NCBI RefSeq assembly: GCF_963678635.1
Contig: NC_087067.1
Coordinates: forward strand, 28,403,547-28,467,546
Length of the DNA: 64,000 bases
Direction: 5' to 3'
Source of the DNA: Symsagittifera roscoffensis
Taxonomy: Eukaryota; Xenacoelomorpha; Acoela; Convolutidae
A program made the translations under genes and the position numbers. Below the pieces are notes generated by a model, which saw only the letters and a list, made by a program, of their open reading frames with translations, had not been told where the DNA came from and made no database searches. Positions within the stretch are counted from its first letter, which is position 1. Each line of letters begins with the position of its first letter. Below, one piece after another: positions 21,301-28,305 of this stretch.

Positions 21301-22949
21301 ATGACTTAAAAATGTTCGACATGCGCTCTGTTTTTTTCTTCAATTTTCCGATTTCCAGATGATCTGAAGGTTTTCGAGTTTTTCGGGAGTTAATAAGATT
21401 TTGGCTATTTTCCATTATGCCCCAAATTTTGAAACATGGAAATTTATTTTTAAATGGATTGAATTCACTGATTATTTTCAATAATTGCATCAAATAGGTC
21501 AACTCAAGTAGCTTTTTTTCTACATAAGCTTGCATTAAAAGAATCTAACAGTCCTGTGGGCTCCTCAATGTCTTTTTTAAAATTTGGCAATGTTCCCTAG
21601 ACCTTCAACAAGGTTACAATTAGCCCATGCTCCTGTGGATGGGTCCACTAAAGTTTCGGAATGCTTATCGGTTCTTATTATACTTTCTTGTGATAAAATA
21701 ACTTCATCAATTTCCACAGTGAAGCCTTTTCCATCGTTTTTTATTTCGTTCAAGTAAACAAAAACTGTGGACATACCTCAACTACGTAGGTATTCCAGTT
21801 TATAGTTGAACTATGTCTAATACCAAGCTCCTTACCAAGCGCAGAATTTTTGGTTGTTTATTTTTGCGACCAGCTGTACAAAAAACAATAAGTTGTTGGT
21901 AGGTGACATTGGTGCCTCCTTTACCTGCTCCCGTTTTTTTGGCATTTTTGTTTCGGACTGAGCCATCTTTTTTAATCAGTATTTCTCTGCAATTACAAGC
22001 TCCTCATTTTTGTAGAATTTTTCTGTTTTGCCGAAATAAATGCCTCTGATTATCTGCGAGAATACTTTCGGTCGTTCTTTTTTGTTGAAAAAGAAGCGCT
22101 TTCGTCAATATGACATCATCAGCAAATCATTTGAAGCAACATAGTAGGACTCGTGTATGTTTTAGGTTCTTCCTCTCCTAAAACGGACACGGGGGACTGC
22201 TTAGGAGACTTCGCTCTGCCCCTTTTGATCACATGTGTGCTGGGAACAGTATGCAGTGCTAATCTACTGGTGCCATATGCCTCGGCTCAATACGCATCAT
22301 TCTTTCTTCAAGTCATCCTGAGAGCATTCAATTATGGACTGGCTTTCTCTTTTGTTGCTTGCAAGTTAGTGAAGTCCATATATGGAGGAAATTATATCAA
22401 TTTAGAGCTTGTTTCAAAACAATTTTTATCACAGTAAAAATCAAAATGTTGAACACGGGATAGTTTTCTGAAAGGCGTGTTCACGAAATTTAAAAACCAA
22501 TTTTGTGAACTCTTCTTTAAAGATTTACTAGTTGCAGAAGGGAAAAAGGTCGTTCTTTAAAGATTTACTAGTTGCAGAAGGGAAAAAGGACATTTCAACT
22601 TTTTTGATGGCTTGTTTTCAGTTTTCCTCCTCAACACATTGGCAAACTAATCGGTCTTCTAATGGCCATAGCTGCCACTTTCTCCTCACTACAGTACCCA
22701 ATCATACAATATGTTCACGCAACTGCCACGCCCCCATCAGAATCATCATCACAATCGTGCTATCCTCCCGAACCGACCCTGGATTACACACGAGTGCATA
22801 TTTTATTATTGTTATTGGGAGTGTTACCATTTGCACACCCAATGATGGTATGGTACCAAGCGAGACAGAAACTAAGGAAAGCGTCTCCTAAATTGCAAGA
22901 TGATTACGTGCTAACTGATTTGAAACGAACAAGAACTTCAACTGCCTGA
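90..22949 (+). CDS. SLC43A3: SLC43-family transporter (SLC43A3-like), 12 exons
   Basis: Multi-pass plasma-membrane solute carrier of the major facilitator superfamily. Exons: 90-329, 3746-3808, 4246-4352, 7847-7893, 8204-8283, 14483-14575, 15071-15302, 15708-15863, 16473-16643, 17084-17176, 22166-22364, 22622-22949. Every junction is GT..AG, phases match, and the sum is 1809 nt (602 aa plus stop). Family marks I recognise: LFECLCFAGIIFGW in TM1, IGNLFG and FDSSS in exon 6, IPFPLPQNW after TM6, an FWRD-type start of the second half, and QHIGKLIGLLMA in the last exon. SLC43A1/A2 carry neutral amino acids and SLC43A3 carries purine nucleobases; the PFPLPQNW motif resembles A3, so that assignment is favoured but not certain. 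At 602 aa it is longer than the roughly 490-aa human A3, because of a polar loop after TM1 and an acidic loop between TM6 and TM7. The start of exon 3 is the least certain junction. Confidence 0.88.
655..1195 (+). repeat. dispersed ~530-bp family, copy 1
   Basis: Begins AGGATAGCCGGTTGCTGTGC and ends near GATATATCGCTCAACTCTC. The same landmarks in order (TGTTCCGACC, GTGTGATC, CTGGGAAAA, GATATATCGCTC) recur at 17270-17785 and, inverted, at 2695-3240, 9885-10395 and 25265-25830. No coding capacity or terminal inverted repeat was seen. Confidence 0.7.
1270..1302 (-). ncRNA. hammerhead-like ribozyme core 3' of the Penelope relic
   Basis: On the minus strand CTGATGA (1295-1301) is followed by a short self-complementary stem GACA/TGTC with loop TAA, then GAAA. 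This is the hammerhead core order CUGAUGA-stem II-GAAA. It lies about 140 nt past the stop codon of the Penelope reading frame. Penelope-like elements are known to carry minimal type I hammerheads. One unpaired U sits at the base of stem II, and stems I and III were not convincingly closed by eye. Confidence 0.45.
1441..2150 (-). pseudogene. Penelope-like element, 3' end with GIY-YIG domain
   Basis: Minus-strand coding relic in intron 1 of the transporter. It reads a VHRVFNASSNW-type segment of the C-terminal part of Penelope reverse transcriptase, then NVVYEITCSRCQSSYVWQT, the GIY-YIG endonuclease start (family VVYKIPCS..C...Y+G.T). After one in-frame stop (1633-1635) it continues in the same frame to LEALHINQRKP, EEYKARE and LTLKL, the usual end of the domain, and stops at 1441-1443. 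The GIY-YIG YIG is seen as YVW and the element is 5'-truncated, so it is dead. The open frame runs on to 2256, but 2150-2256 resembles a different repeat also present near 18310. Penelope-like elements are typical of invertebrates and fish. Confidence 0.8.
2695..3240 (-). repeat. dispersed ~530-bp family, copy 2 (inverted)
   Basis: Starts GAGTTGAGTGTTATATCATA, which is the inverted end of copy 1, and finishes with GGAACGTTCTGTGCGACTTGC. The middle carries GAGCGAGCGGGCTTACAATAG, also seen in copies at 10037 and 25420. Confidence 0.65.
3746..3808 (+). CDS. SLC43A3: SLC43-like exon 2 (loop exon)
   Basis: 21 codons, phase 0 to phase 0, between acceptor CTGTTTCAG and donor AAG|GTAGCT. It encodes a polar, asparagine- and aspartate-rich stretch with an NDTS sequon, placed where vertebrate homologues have the glycosylated TM1-TM2 loop. 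The support is splice-site quality, open frame and phase, not sequence homology. Confidence 0.65.
4246..4352 (+). CDS. SLC43A3: SLC43-like exon 3 (TM2)
   Basis: Encodes FNLVFTVSSSALNYSS and LLTGFLLDKFG, matching the TM2 region (NLAFTVGSF and LDKYG types) of SLC43 proteins. Phase 0 from exon 2 is satisfied by the acceptor CCCAG at 4245. The frame stays open upstream to at least 4218 (an AAG acceptor, wrong phase), so the true left edge could be earlier if an unseen micro-exon exists. Donor AG|GTATAC, phase 2. Confidence 0.75.
4440..4522 (+). repeat. ~40-bp tandem duplication
   Basis: TTTTAACCACTACCTAATTG and TTTAACCACTACATAATTG units, each followed by TAAAAGCAGAAT, repeated twice in tandem inside intron 3. 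Confidence 0.7.
4550..4765. repeat. cluster of GGATTCC palindromes
   Basis: About seven copies of an 11-bp palindrome of the type GCGGATTCCGC or GTGGATTCCAC within 210 bp, spaced irregularly. Two copies carry a TTTGTTTGTGGA lead-in. No ORF or known element accounts for it. Confidence 0.6.
6322..7000. mobile_element. 680-bp fold-back element, Tc1/mariner-like ends
   Basis: Left end CAGTGCTGATTTAAATTATC and right end (complement) CAGTGCTGATTTAAAGTATC. The two halves stay complementary through TCCGGACAAAA, TTAGAATTTCA and CCAACAAAGTTCTAGAA almost to the centre, so the arms are each about 320 bp. TA occurs just beside both ends, the target expected for Tc1/mariner. No transposase is present. Confidence 0.75.
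7143..7519. mobile_element. CAGGGGCGG-ended repeat (hAT-type MITE?)
   Basis: Left end CAGGGGCGGACGCCCCC; right end AAAATCCTAGATCCGCTCCT is its rough inverted counterpart (AGGAGCGGATCTAGGATTTT). The body carries GGTCAAAATTTTCC and GCGCCTTTGGCGCC, shared with a fragment at 4822-5060 and the copy at 42963-43470. CAGGGGCGG termini are common in hAT-derived elements; I found no matching 8-bp flanks here. Confidence 0.5.
7847..7893 (+). CDS. SLC43A3: SLC43-like exon 4 (TM3)
   Basis: A 47-nt exon between acceptor GAATTTCAG and donor CAG|GTGCGT. It takes phase 2 in and gives phase 1 out, and encodes LLITSGLFIMAFATP, equivalent to the ATLIIAF helix of human SLC43A3. It is too short to find as an ORF; helix type and both phases support it. 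Confidence 0.8.
8204..8283 (+). CDS. SLC43A3: SLC43-like exon 5 (TM4)
   Basis: 80 nt, phase 1 in and 0 out. It encodes a hydrophobic helix ending IPIGGYWHFISNFQ, matching the MLTIGGILFLITNLQ stretch that precedes IGNLFG in the family. Acceptor TGTGTAG; donor CAG|GTACAT. The next exon begins with IGNLFG, so the family motif is rebuilt across a 6.2-kb intron. Confidence 0.85.
9276..9345 (+). repeat. tRNA-derived SINE head (Lys-like)
   Basis: TGGCTGAGTAGTTA resembles the tRNA D-arm/A box, TTCTTAA an anticodon loop (CTT), and GCAGGTGCGAATATC a T-arm/B box, in tRNA order and spacing. The acceptor stem does not close, so it is a SINE head or pseudogene rather than a working tRNA. The phrase GCTTTATTGGTGGCTAG beside it also occurs at 610 and 20352. 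Confidence 0.5.
9885..10395 (-). repeat. dispersed ~530-bp family, copy 3 (inverted)
   Basis: Starts GTTGAGTGATATATTATATT and ends TTGCTACTTGCATAGTAACCG; the middle has CCCAGTGTCGAGAAAAA and GCGAGCAGGCTTACAACAG. A 35-bp tandem duplication (GGTAGTGTTTTAGTT) lies just upstream at 9802-9870. Confidence 0.65.
10520..10831. mobile_element. MITE with AGTAATGAACG ends, copy 1
   Basis: Left GAGTAATGAACG; right GTTCATCACTC is its imperfect inverted repeat. The body contains CTTATATAGG and TTTTTTTCAGGAAAAAG near the left and GGGCTGCTATTTTTTTC near the right, shared with copies at 17783 and 24541. Confidence 0.6.
12079..12381 (+). repeat. left direct repeat flanking a coding relic, tRNA-like head
   Basis: Contains TAGTTTAGCGGTCAA (fits a tRNA A box) followed about 45 nt later by GATCGAAC (near a B box), then CTGGTCTTTTGACCACTGGT. 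The same order recurs at 14121-14336 in the same orientation. It could be a SINE pair or the terminal repeats of one element. Confidence 0.5.
12349..14040 (+). pseudogene. unrecognised GC-richer coding relic
   Basis: A 1.7-kb stretch clearly richer in GC than the intron around it, lying between two direct repeats. One frame is open from about 12349 to the stop at 12725-12727 (over 120 codons, ATG at 12443) and continues after the stop in the same frame. Further coding-looking pieces occur in shifted frames: a hydrophobic segment near 12860-12950, and a final piece near 13850-14035 rich in NELYQSKRFF-type residues. I do not recognise the protein. It could be a captured gene, an integrated element or a decayed transposon; the many stops and shifts say it is no longer functional. 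Confidence 0.4.
14121..14336 (+). repeat. right direct repeat flanking the coding relic
   Basis: GACTAGTTAATTTAGCGGTC, then CTGGTCTTATGACCACTGGT, AACGTTAGACTATATAA and GACTATTTAG, in the same order as at 12079-12381. Confidence 0.5.
14483..14575 (+). CDS. SLC43A3: SLC43-like exon 6 (IGNLFG, FDSSS)
   Basis: 31 codons, phase 0 to 0. It carries IGNLFGKWQGTIVT and SGSFDSSSFVF, the most conserved part of the family. Acceptor TGTGTAG; donor GCA|GTGAGT. Confidence 0.9.
15071..15302 (+). CDS. SLC43A3: SLC43-like exon 7 (TM6 and start of central loop)
   Basis: 77 codons plus one base. GISLHTIFFVYG and a hydrophobic helix are followed by LPRSYIPFPLPQNW, the SLC43A3-type signature after TM6. It then becomes charged (the cytoplasmic loop begins). 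Acceptor TTGTTTAG; donor AAG|GTGAGC, phase 1. Confidence 0.9.
15708..15863 (+). CDS. SLC43A3: SLC43-like exon 8 (acidic loop insert)
   Basis: A 156-nt exon, phase 1 in and out, encoding a strongly acidic stretch (EEGGGDEDD, EEDKGEDDVD) in the TM6-TM7 loop. It is flanked by acceptor TTTTTAG and donor CAG|GTAGGT. This makes the central loop about twice the length I remember for the human protein. The high-GC, purine-rich composition contrasts with the AT-rich introns. Confidence 0.8.
15893..16165 (+). repeat. 71-bp tandem repeat, about 4 units
   Basis: Units share TTATAAAAAAGTTTATAGTT, GCTTTGCAAGTATTACAGAA and GTTCCGACCTCGGCATTTTA. The period is 71 bp (15951 to 16022). The first unit starts with the AGGATAGCTGGTTGCTGTGC head of the ~530-bp family, so the array grew from that element's end. 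It lies in the intron after exon 8. Confidence 0.75.
16473..16643 (+). CDS. SLC43A3: SLC43-like exon 9 (TM7)
   Basis: 57 residues beginning inside the loop. SFWRDCVFTWKYSLHVVFVSV is the equivalent of the FWSYAFSRRFAWHLVWLSV region that opens the second half of SLC43A3. Acceptor TTTTGCAG; donor AGT|GTGAGT, phase 1. Confidence 0.88.
17084..17176 (+). CDS. SLC43A3: SLC43-like exon 10 (TM8)
   Basis: Encodes LGVVQLTGIFWSPIVGLIVDR, aligned with the FTQFFGVLCAPWNGLLMDR helix of the family; the basic loop NKR follows. Acceptor GTTGCAG; donor GAA|GTAAGT, phase 1. Confidence 0.88.
17270..17785 (+). repeat. dispersed ~530-bp family, copy 4
   Basis: AAGGATAGCTGTTTACTGTA head, GTGTGATCGTAAGATCTGAAC, CTTGACTCTGGGAAAAAA, then GATATATCGCTCGACC end; same orientation and order as 655-1195. 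Confidence 0.7.
17783..18240. mobile_element. MITE with AGTAATGAACG ends, copy 2
   Basis: GAGTAATGAACA left; inverted GCGTTCACTACGC right. It shares with copy 1 the internal AAATGCATCTGCTGAAAGTG / AATTCATCTGCTGAAAGTGA and CCAATCATAAATAGTTCTAG. It abuts the end of the ~530-bp copy. Confidence 0.6.
18508..19435 (+). repeat. 463-bp tandem duplication
   Basis: Two near-identical head-to-tail copies beginning AGTCGCAAATAAAAGTGCTC and ending GGTTGTTCC. Matching positions differ by 463 (for example 18552 and 19015). Only a handful of substitutions and short homopolymer changes separate them, so the duplication is recent. Long reading frames inside are by-products of the repeat. Confidence 0.9.
19436..20070 (+). 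repeat. degenerate ~160-bp satellite-like units
   Basis: Phrases of the type TCAAAACTATCCAGCC, GAAAACTAACCTGC, GAAAACTACTATC and GAAAGCTACCAATC recur every 150-180 bp, each followed by a GAGATT-type word and a TTTGAAAG/TTCAATC-type word. The pattern is that of the larger array at 46700-48560. Confidence 0.5.
20221..20300 (+). repeat. tRNA-derived SINE head
   Basis: ATGGCACAGATACGAGGAC (D-arm-like), CTCCTAA anticodon loop, and a perfect T-arm hairpin CGGATTTTCAAATCCGG. The acceptor stem is not closed. GCTTTATTGGTGGCTAG follows 50 nt later, as beside the tRNA-like unit at 9276. Confidence 0.5.
21577..22030 (-). pseudogene. Merlin / IS1595-type transposase relic
   Basis: On the minus strand a decayed reading frame holds GFTVEIDEV, matching the first catalytic Asp/Glu motif (VEIDE) of IS1595 and eukaryotic Merlin transposases. 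It is followed by ETLVDPSTGAWANCNLVEGL, matching their FVDP.TGAHTN...EG.W motif. A part upstream (LKKDGSVRNKN and a GRKNKQPKI piece) may be the N-terminal zinc-ribbon region in other frames. The centre between the motifs is deleted, so it cannot be active. It lies in the intron before exon 11. Confidence 0.6.
22100..22122 (-). ncRNA. second hammerhead-like core
   Basis: Minus strand: CTGATGA (22116-22122), one unpaired U, stem GUCA/UGAC around loop UAU, then GAAA. Same design as 1270-1302 but with different stem bases that still pair. It ends only 44 nt before exon 11 of the transporter, on the opposite strand. No Penelope coding sequence was recognised next to it. Confidence 0.4.
22166..22364 (+). 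CDS. SLC43A3: SLC43-like exon 11 (TM9-TM10)
   Basis: 66 residues: a helix containing LITCVLGTVCSANLL, then FFLQVILRAFNYGLAF, equivalent to FILQVISRSFLYG in the family. Acceptor TTTTAG; donor CAA|GTTAGT, phase 2. A less favourable donor base (A at -1) is the only oddity. Confidence 0.85.
22512..22590 (+). repeat. 40-bp tandem duplication beside the last acceptor
   Basis: TTCTTTAAAGATTTACTAGT then TGCAGAAGGGAAAAAGG, twice, with a 40-bp period. It duplicates TTTACTAG, a branch-point-like word, about 30-100 nt upstream of the exon 12 acceptor at 22621. Confidence 0.85.
22622..22949 (+). CDS. SLC43A3: SLC43-like exon 12 (TM11-TM12, stop)
   Basis: Phase 2 acceptor TGTTTTCAG; begins FPPQHIGKLIGLLMA, the family FPSEHFGKLFGL motif. 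Two further helices follow, then a basic cytoplasmic tail ending at TGA 22947-22949. A 40-bp tandem duplication lies just upstream in the intron. Confidence 0.88.
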
Positions 22950-24540
22950 AATTTCTCAAAAGTTTTTTCAGAATCGTGTTTTGTGAAGTAAAATTAAAAC
23001 TCTCCACGCGTGAAACTTTGAATATTGGATTGAAGATTTCTTAAAACTTGAAAGTATAGTAGGTTAAACGTGTACGTGCTCTGGGGGTAATGCTTGATCT
23101 TCTATATTAGATAAGGAGCAATATTAGAATAGGTGGCACATTTACAAAAGCTAATTTTTGCATGATGCTCAATTGTATTTCAAATTAACTTTGTTTTAAT
23201 TAAAAGGTGAAAATTCCATGGATCAAAGGCGAAATCTATTTTTCTATAGGTTTTATTTAACTTTTATCTTATTTAAATAGCCATCGATGTTCTCAAAGAG
23301 ATCCGATGTTCTCAGAGAACCGAAGATAACATTATCTTATGTTAACATCCAAATGTACAACCTAAGCCAATAAATAATCATATATTTCTATAATTGAACA
23401 ACCCATCAGTTTAGAGAAAAAAGGTTCAAAGCAGAAATGTACCTAAAATCATTACTACCAGGCTAACTCGAAAGGTAGCTTTCAATTAGGAGCACAGAAT
23501 TATCTTTCTGTTACCACTTGCCATTTTAAGCGCTATGATGTATCTTATATGATATGTCGATGAAGGGTTGAGTGTAAACATCCACTAAATCAAACATACG
23601 AACTTACATTGGGCACATTACATAACCATGCTACATAAAACTACGCAACTATATCGTTAAAAATAAAAAACATATATAGTTGCTTTAGCTTCGTACTTTT
23701 CGGATGTTTGCACTGTACTCGTTGATGAAGTCAGCTAATTACGAAGATCAATTTCAGTTTTCCTTCGGGTACCAAAATAGTAGTTAATTTGTACCGTCCG
23801 TAATTTGATTTTATCCTGGATTTTTCTCTTGCTTTACGTTTTGTATAGTTTGAACTTGAAGATATCAAATACTTAAATTTTGGATTTGATTAGATGTATC
23901 ATATTTTTACAAGATAACCCAAATCCAATTTGCAATTGAGTTATGGCGTTCCTGGTTTCTATCCATTGCTTTGTCTACAATTTCTTTTTTCTTGTTACTT
24001 CGAACTGGATATAATATAGTGTTTGTTGATTGATATTTTCTTCACAAGTGTAGTAGTATCAGCAATCCAAGATGACGAGTCCTTGCTCAAGCTGAGCGCT
24101 GTATTATTTAATACGCATTTTGTGAGATACAACGAGTTTTATGCCGAGTTTGATGATACGGAATTTATCTTATTCCACAAGCAACGCTTTTGCTATAATT
24201 CGAGTTCATTTTTCCTGGCCAAAGTTGCACATTTGGTTGCACTGTTTTTAGCGCTATACGGTTTCTTCATTAATTTTAAGCAGCATGTTGCTTGATTTTT
24301 TAAGAGTAGATGAACGCAATAATTACCCTGGTACAGCTGATGTTGATTTTTTTCAATGTGTTTTTCGAAAAAAGTTTTTGTGTTGTTCAGGCTCAAATTA
24401 TTTTACGCTGTTGTTGTTTTTCGCACAAAATGGCGCGAAATTTGTGATAGAATTGTAGTTTCAAAAATACATTTAAATTTTCAGAATTCTCAGCGGAATA
24501 GTAAAATTTTCTTCTGATCACATTGGGTTAGTTTTATTAG
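22950..24540. other. 3' flank and intergenic DNA
   Basis: No gene recognised. Contains the candidate poly(A) signal near 23370; the rest is AT-rich. Open frames near 24023 (90 codons) match nothing I know. Confidence 0.5.
23369..23374 (+). promoter_or_regulatory. possible poly(A) signal of the SLC43-like gene
   Basis: AATAAA 420 nt past the stop codon. It is the first perfect hexamer I saw in the downstream region, in AT-rich DNA where chance matches are common. Confidence 0.3.
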
Positions 24541-25009
24541 GAGTCATGAACGTTGTAAATACTTTTGGATAGGCCATGGTGATATTTTAATATTTTTTTA
24601 TTCAGGAAAAGTCCCAAATTTGTTTCCCATGAAAAATTTGATTTTTCGCGTCTGACTTTTCATTTCTTTTTACGTTCAGATCATTTCCTTTGTTAAAAGC
24701 AAGGCAAACTCCACTGTCAAACAGCAAAAGTAGAGATCACGAAAAATGTGATCGGCTTAGTTTCCAAAGTGTAATTTAATTTCAGATTTCTTTGCGAAAT
24801 GTAAAATTTAGATATTGATCCAGTTTTCTCAACTTGGGCTAATTTTATCAAAAGAGTCAATTATTGAGTGTCGAACAGCGTAAGTGTAAAGGTCACGAAA
24901 AACTTGAGAATTTCTAGGATATTTGAGGCTATTAATTTTTTTTTGAATTTTTCGTACCCATTTCAAGAAACAAGTCAATATTTTTGTGTTTACTTGCGTT
25001 CATTGACTC
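24541..25009. mobile_element. MITE with AGTAATGAACG ends, copy 3
   Basis: GAGTCATGAACG left and GCGTTCATTGACTC right are inverted repeats. A TTCAGGAAAAGTC motif lies near the left end, as in the other copies. A fragment of another copy begins at 25158 (GAGTCGATAAACATAGTGAAG). Confidence 0.6.
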
Positions 25010-25264
25010 TTTTCCAATTGTCTGTTGTTAATGTTTTTAGTATTCCGGCGGTTTTGGTTTTTCATTTACTTTTAACTGAACGTCTTGTTTTTTTTTGCGA
25101 GATGGAGTTCAAATTACATTCTCTAATAATATGAACGTATTTGCTCGCAAAAGAGCTTCTTTATAAGAGTCGATAAACATAGTGAAGTCTTATATAGTTC
25201 GCCATAATTTTTTTCAGGAAAAAAATCTAATTTGTTTTTTTTTGTCGTTTTCCACGCTAAATTA

Positions 25265-25830
25265 GGTACCACAAATAATCATCGGACTGAGGTGAGTGAT
25301 TTATCATATTCAAGCTCTTTCAGTCGTGATTGGAATCACTCAAAAAAATTAAAAACTTCCCAGTGTCGAGTAAACCCGGTTTGAAATTTTGATTTTAAGT
25401 CCTTTTTCAAGCGAATAAAGCGAGCGAGCCGTCTTATTTTAATTGCTTAAAAGCTTACAATAGCTTTATTTGAAACGTAAAAATCTAGTTTTACTTGAGT
25501 AACGTTAGTTTACTTTGAGTATTTTAACGCCTTATGCAATCAAAATTTTCAAAAATTCAAAAAAAAAACTGCAGAAAAACTTTTTTGAATTCTTATTTTG
25601 TTTTTTATTTCGTTTTTCTAGTACTTCTACAAAAACTGTTTTTCAATTTGTTTATTTTACTATGGCTGTCGAATATACCTAATCCCCAGTTTTTTTGTTC
25701 AGATTCTTTTATCACACCACGCCAAAAAAAACACAATAATTTGAAAAAACGTTTTGTATTATTTAAGACTATGCTCGGGACATTCTGTGCTACTTGCACA
25801 ATTACCGGCTGTACTTGTTCAAACATGATC
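25265..25830 (-). repeat. dispersed ~530-bp family, copy 5 (inverted)
   Basis: GGTGAGTGATTTATCATATT, CCCAGTGTCGAGTAAA, GCGAATAAAGCGAGCGAGCC and the end GGACATTCTGTGCTACTTGC occur in the order of copies 2 and 3. Confidence 0.65.
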
Positions 25831-26953
25831 TTCGATAATCTTTTCGCTGGACTAAAAGTACTTCGATAATCTATTTTTTGATGTTGGTAGTCCTTGGCTT
25901 TATTGAAATCGAAATTTATAACTAGATCAATTTGTGTCATACTTTAATTGGCACAATCAATGGAAAAGCTTTTAGCAAGTTCTGGTCACAAAATTTTAAT
26001 AAATGAGAACTGTCCTTGCTCAAAGGAGCATTTAGATACAACTACGAAACTAATAGTAGCAATTTATGTATGCGTAATTCAAACTTTCCTCGAAGTCACT
26101 GCTCTTGGGAGATTAACTGGGATGTTAGGGAGGTTAACTGGAGAATATAACATGAATGTGTTCATAATTAAGCTTAAATTAAAAGCAACATCACGATGAG
26201 CGCTATTGTCTCAAGTTAAAGCGTCAGCCTGTTGGAGTTTTCGATAAGATTTTTTTAACCTTTTTTCTTGTATAATGTCATGTCAGTTCAATATATATTA
26301 TTTAGGTTTTTTGTTTATTTGTTGGTGAAATGCACAAAAAAACTTTCAATTTTTGGTAGGTTCTTTTTAGTTTAATTGTTCGGACTGAGGTTCTGTCAGA
26401 TTAGTCGACCACGTTGAACTGAATTAGTTTTTATTAGGAGGCGGCTGTTTCCAATAACGTTGAACAAATAATTGTACTACTCTATCTGAAAGATTTTTCC
26501 TCCGTAGATTTATACTGCAAAAGCTATCTTGACTGCAAAAGTGCGTTGATTGCTGCTTGTATTTATTCTTTTTCTTAGTGATGTCTTCGCTTGTTTTAAA
26601 GTTACAACTTCGCCGTCAAAATCTTCTTTAAACTCTCAAATTGAATTTGGTTGCTATTTATAGCTCCACAATCCCCAGTTTTGGGATTTTTGTCCTCCCT
26701 GAACTAAAAGTTTGTCATATTTTGGAGTGTTTTCAAGGTATGTATCCCTAGTTTTTAGTTTTCTCAATTTCTGTCAATTTTTCCTTTCTATTTATAGCAA
26801 GTGGCGTAAATAGAAATTTATAGCAAGTGGCGTTTCTACTTCGCCCATGTGTGCCCATAGGTTCTCTGACATCTCGTTAAGGTCTAGATCTTAAGTTAGT
26901 GATTTCGAATTACGTTGGAGCACTCTGATGACTTCTTTCAAATTACTAATTCC
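25831..26953. other. intergenic DNA, no gene seen
   Basis: Only short frames; the one at 25948-26199 has no features I recognise. Two very short tandem duplications occur (GGAGATTAACTGGGATGTTA area near 26110; TTTATAGCAAGTGGCG near 26800). Confidence 0.4.
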
Positions 26954-26954
26954 T

Positions 26955-27025
26955 TTGGCTCTTTTTCCTTCCCCCCCCCCCCCCCCCCCCACCTCACACA
27001 AACATGAATTTTATGGTCTACCGAG
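26955..27025 (+). mobile_element. truncated hAT-type MITE with poly(C)
   Basis: GGCTCTTTTTCCTT, a run of about 20 C, CACCTCACACAAACATGAAT and TTTATGGTCTACCGAG. This is the left part of the ~200-bp family found at 41.7-46.4 kb, broken off before its middle. Confidence 0.65.
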
Positions 27026-27980
27026 AGCCATTCGTTTTAGTATTGCATGCTAACGACAGGTCTTAGATGGTCGAGACTTCGGCTCTTTTTGAGTTTTTAG
27101 TCGCTTTTGTAGAATTGCGATGTCAAGTACTCGGAAATTTTTTAAACCTCAATGTGCATGTGAAACCAAACTGTTGTTCAAATCTGTTCACGTTCTTACT
27201 GACTTTATGATAGATGACGACAAAAGTTATTTTAAATAGGTTTTGAAAATTTCACTTGAGAAAAACGATGGAGGAGTAGACTTGAGCATCCTGCCTACTT
27301 GGTTTGTATTGATAAACCGATCTACAGAAATTAAAATTTTGTCGCATTATTAATATTTTGTCGTAATCTTCATACTTTTATAAACCTCACACACGAATTA
27401 CCGGAAGCAATCCTATACTTTAGAACTAATTTACGGAATCTATCTTTTGCCCTGAACACCTAAATATTTTAAAGGTGATATTATTGACCAAATTTTATTT
27501 GAGAATTATGGTTAAAAGGCGCTTTTGGTCAAGATCTACCATTAAATATAGATTCTCTACGGCCCCAGTGGTCATGCTAAAACAACTTTTTTGCGCGATT
27601 GAATGACATAGTTTAGGTCAGAGGTCAATTTTTTTTGAGAAAAAAGTAATCAGTCTGCCTGGACTGGAAAAGAACTATGACTTTTTTGCCAAAGTTTTGC
27701 TCATCTTTGCTATTACAATTTATGGTTGAAAAGAGGAAAACGTGCGAGTTAAGCTACCTGTTACGCTCTACACTTTTTACAGCTATTCTGAGAGCTGCTA
27801 TTTTTGTTTATCTCATTGATTTAGCAAATTAAAGGAGATGAACCCATTGAAAAAAATATAAACAAGTTTATTTTGTTTCAGCTTGTATTATGGAGTGTTT
27901 GGAATAGATAAACTTTAATGCGTTCAGCATTAAAGTTTCATCGACATCAAATGATGCTTCCCAGGTAGTGAGCCCAAATC
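27026..27980. other. upstream region of MMACHC
   Basis: No coding sequence recognised. The last 150 nt before the ATG at 27981 would hold the promoter or 5' UTR; no clear TATA box or initiator stands out. Confidence 0.4.
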
Positions 27981-28305
27981 ATGGATTTATCTCAGGAAGA
28001 GTTTGAGCTTATTCAGTCACTTCTAGAGTCACAACTCACCCCCTTTGGGTTCGAATCCAGTCCGTTACTAATCAAATGGTACAACGAGCAAGTCGACAAA
28101 AAGTTCAAGTTCAAATCCATTCATGAAGATTCGCTGGCGTTTTGTGTGACCAGTACTTCTGAAATGTTTGAGCGGGGCTTTCTCCCATTTGTGTTCGAAT
28201 CGGGAATTTGTCGCGATTTACGCAATGCGTTGGACGAAAGCATCGGATTTTACTTGAAGAAAATGTGCCAAGATTTGCAAAATTACCAACCGATCTTCTA
28301 TAGAG
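27981..28305 (+). CDS. MMACHC: MMACHC exon 1
   Basis: Residues 1-108 plus one base. Start ATG 27981, aligned with the human N-terminus a few residues before PFGFE. Donor AGAG|GTGGGT, phase 1. Without splicing the frame runs only three residues further. Confidence 0.92.
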
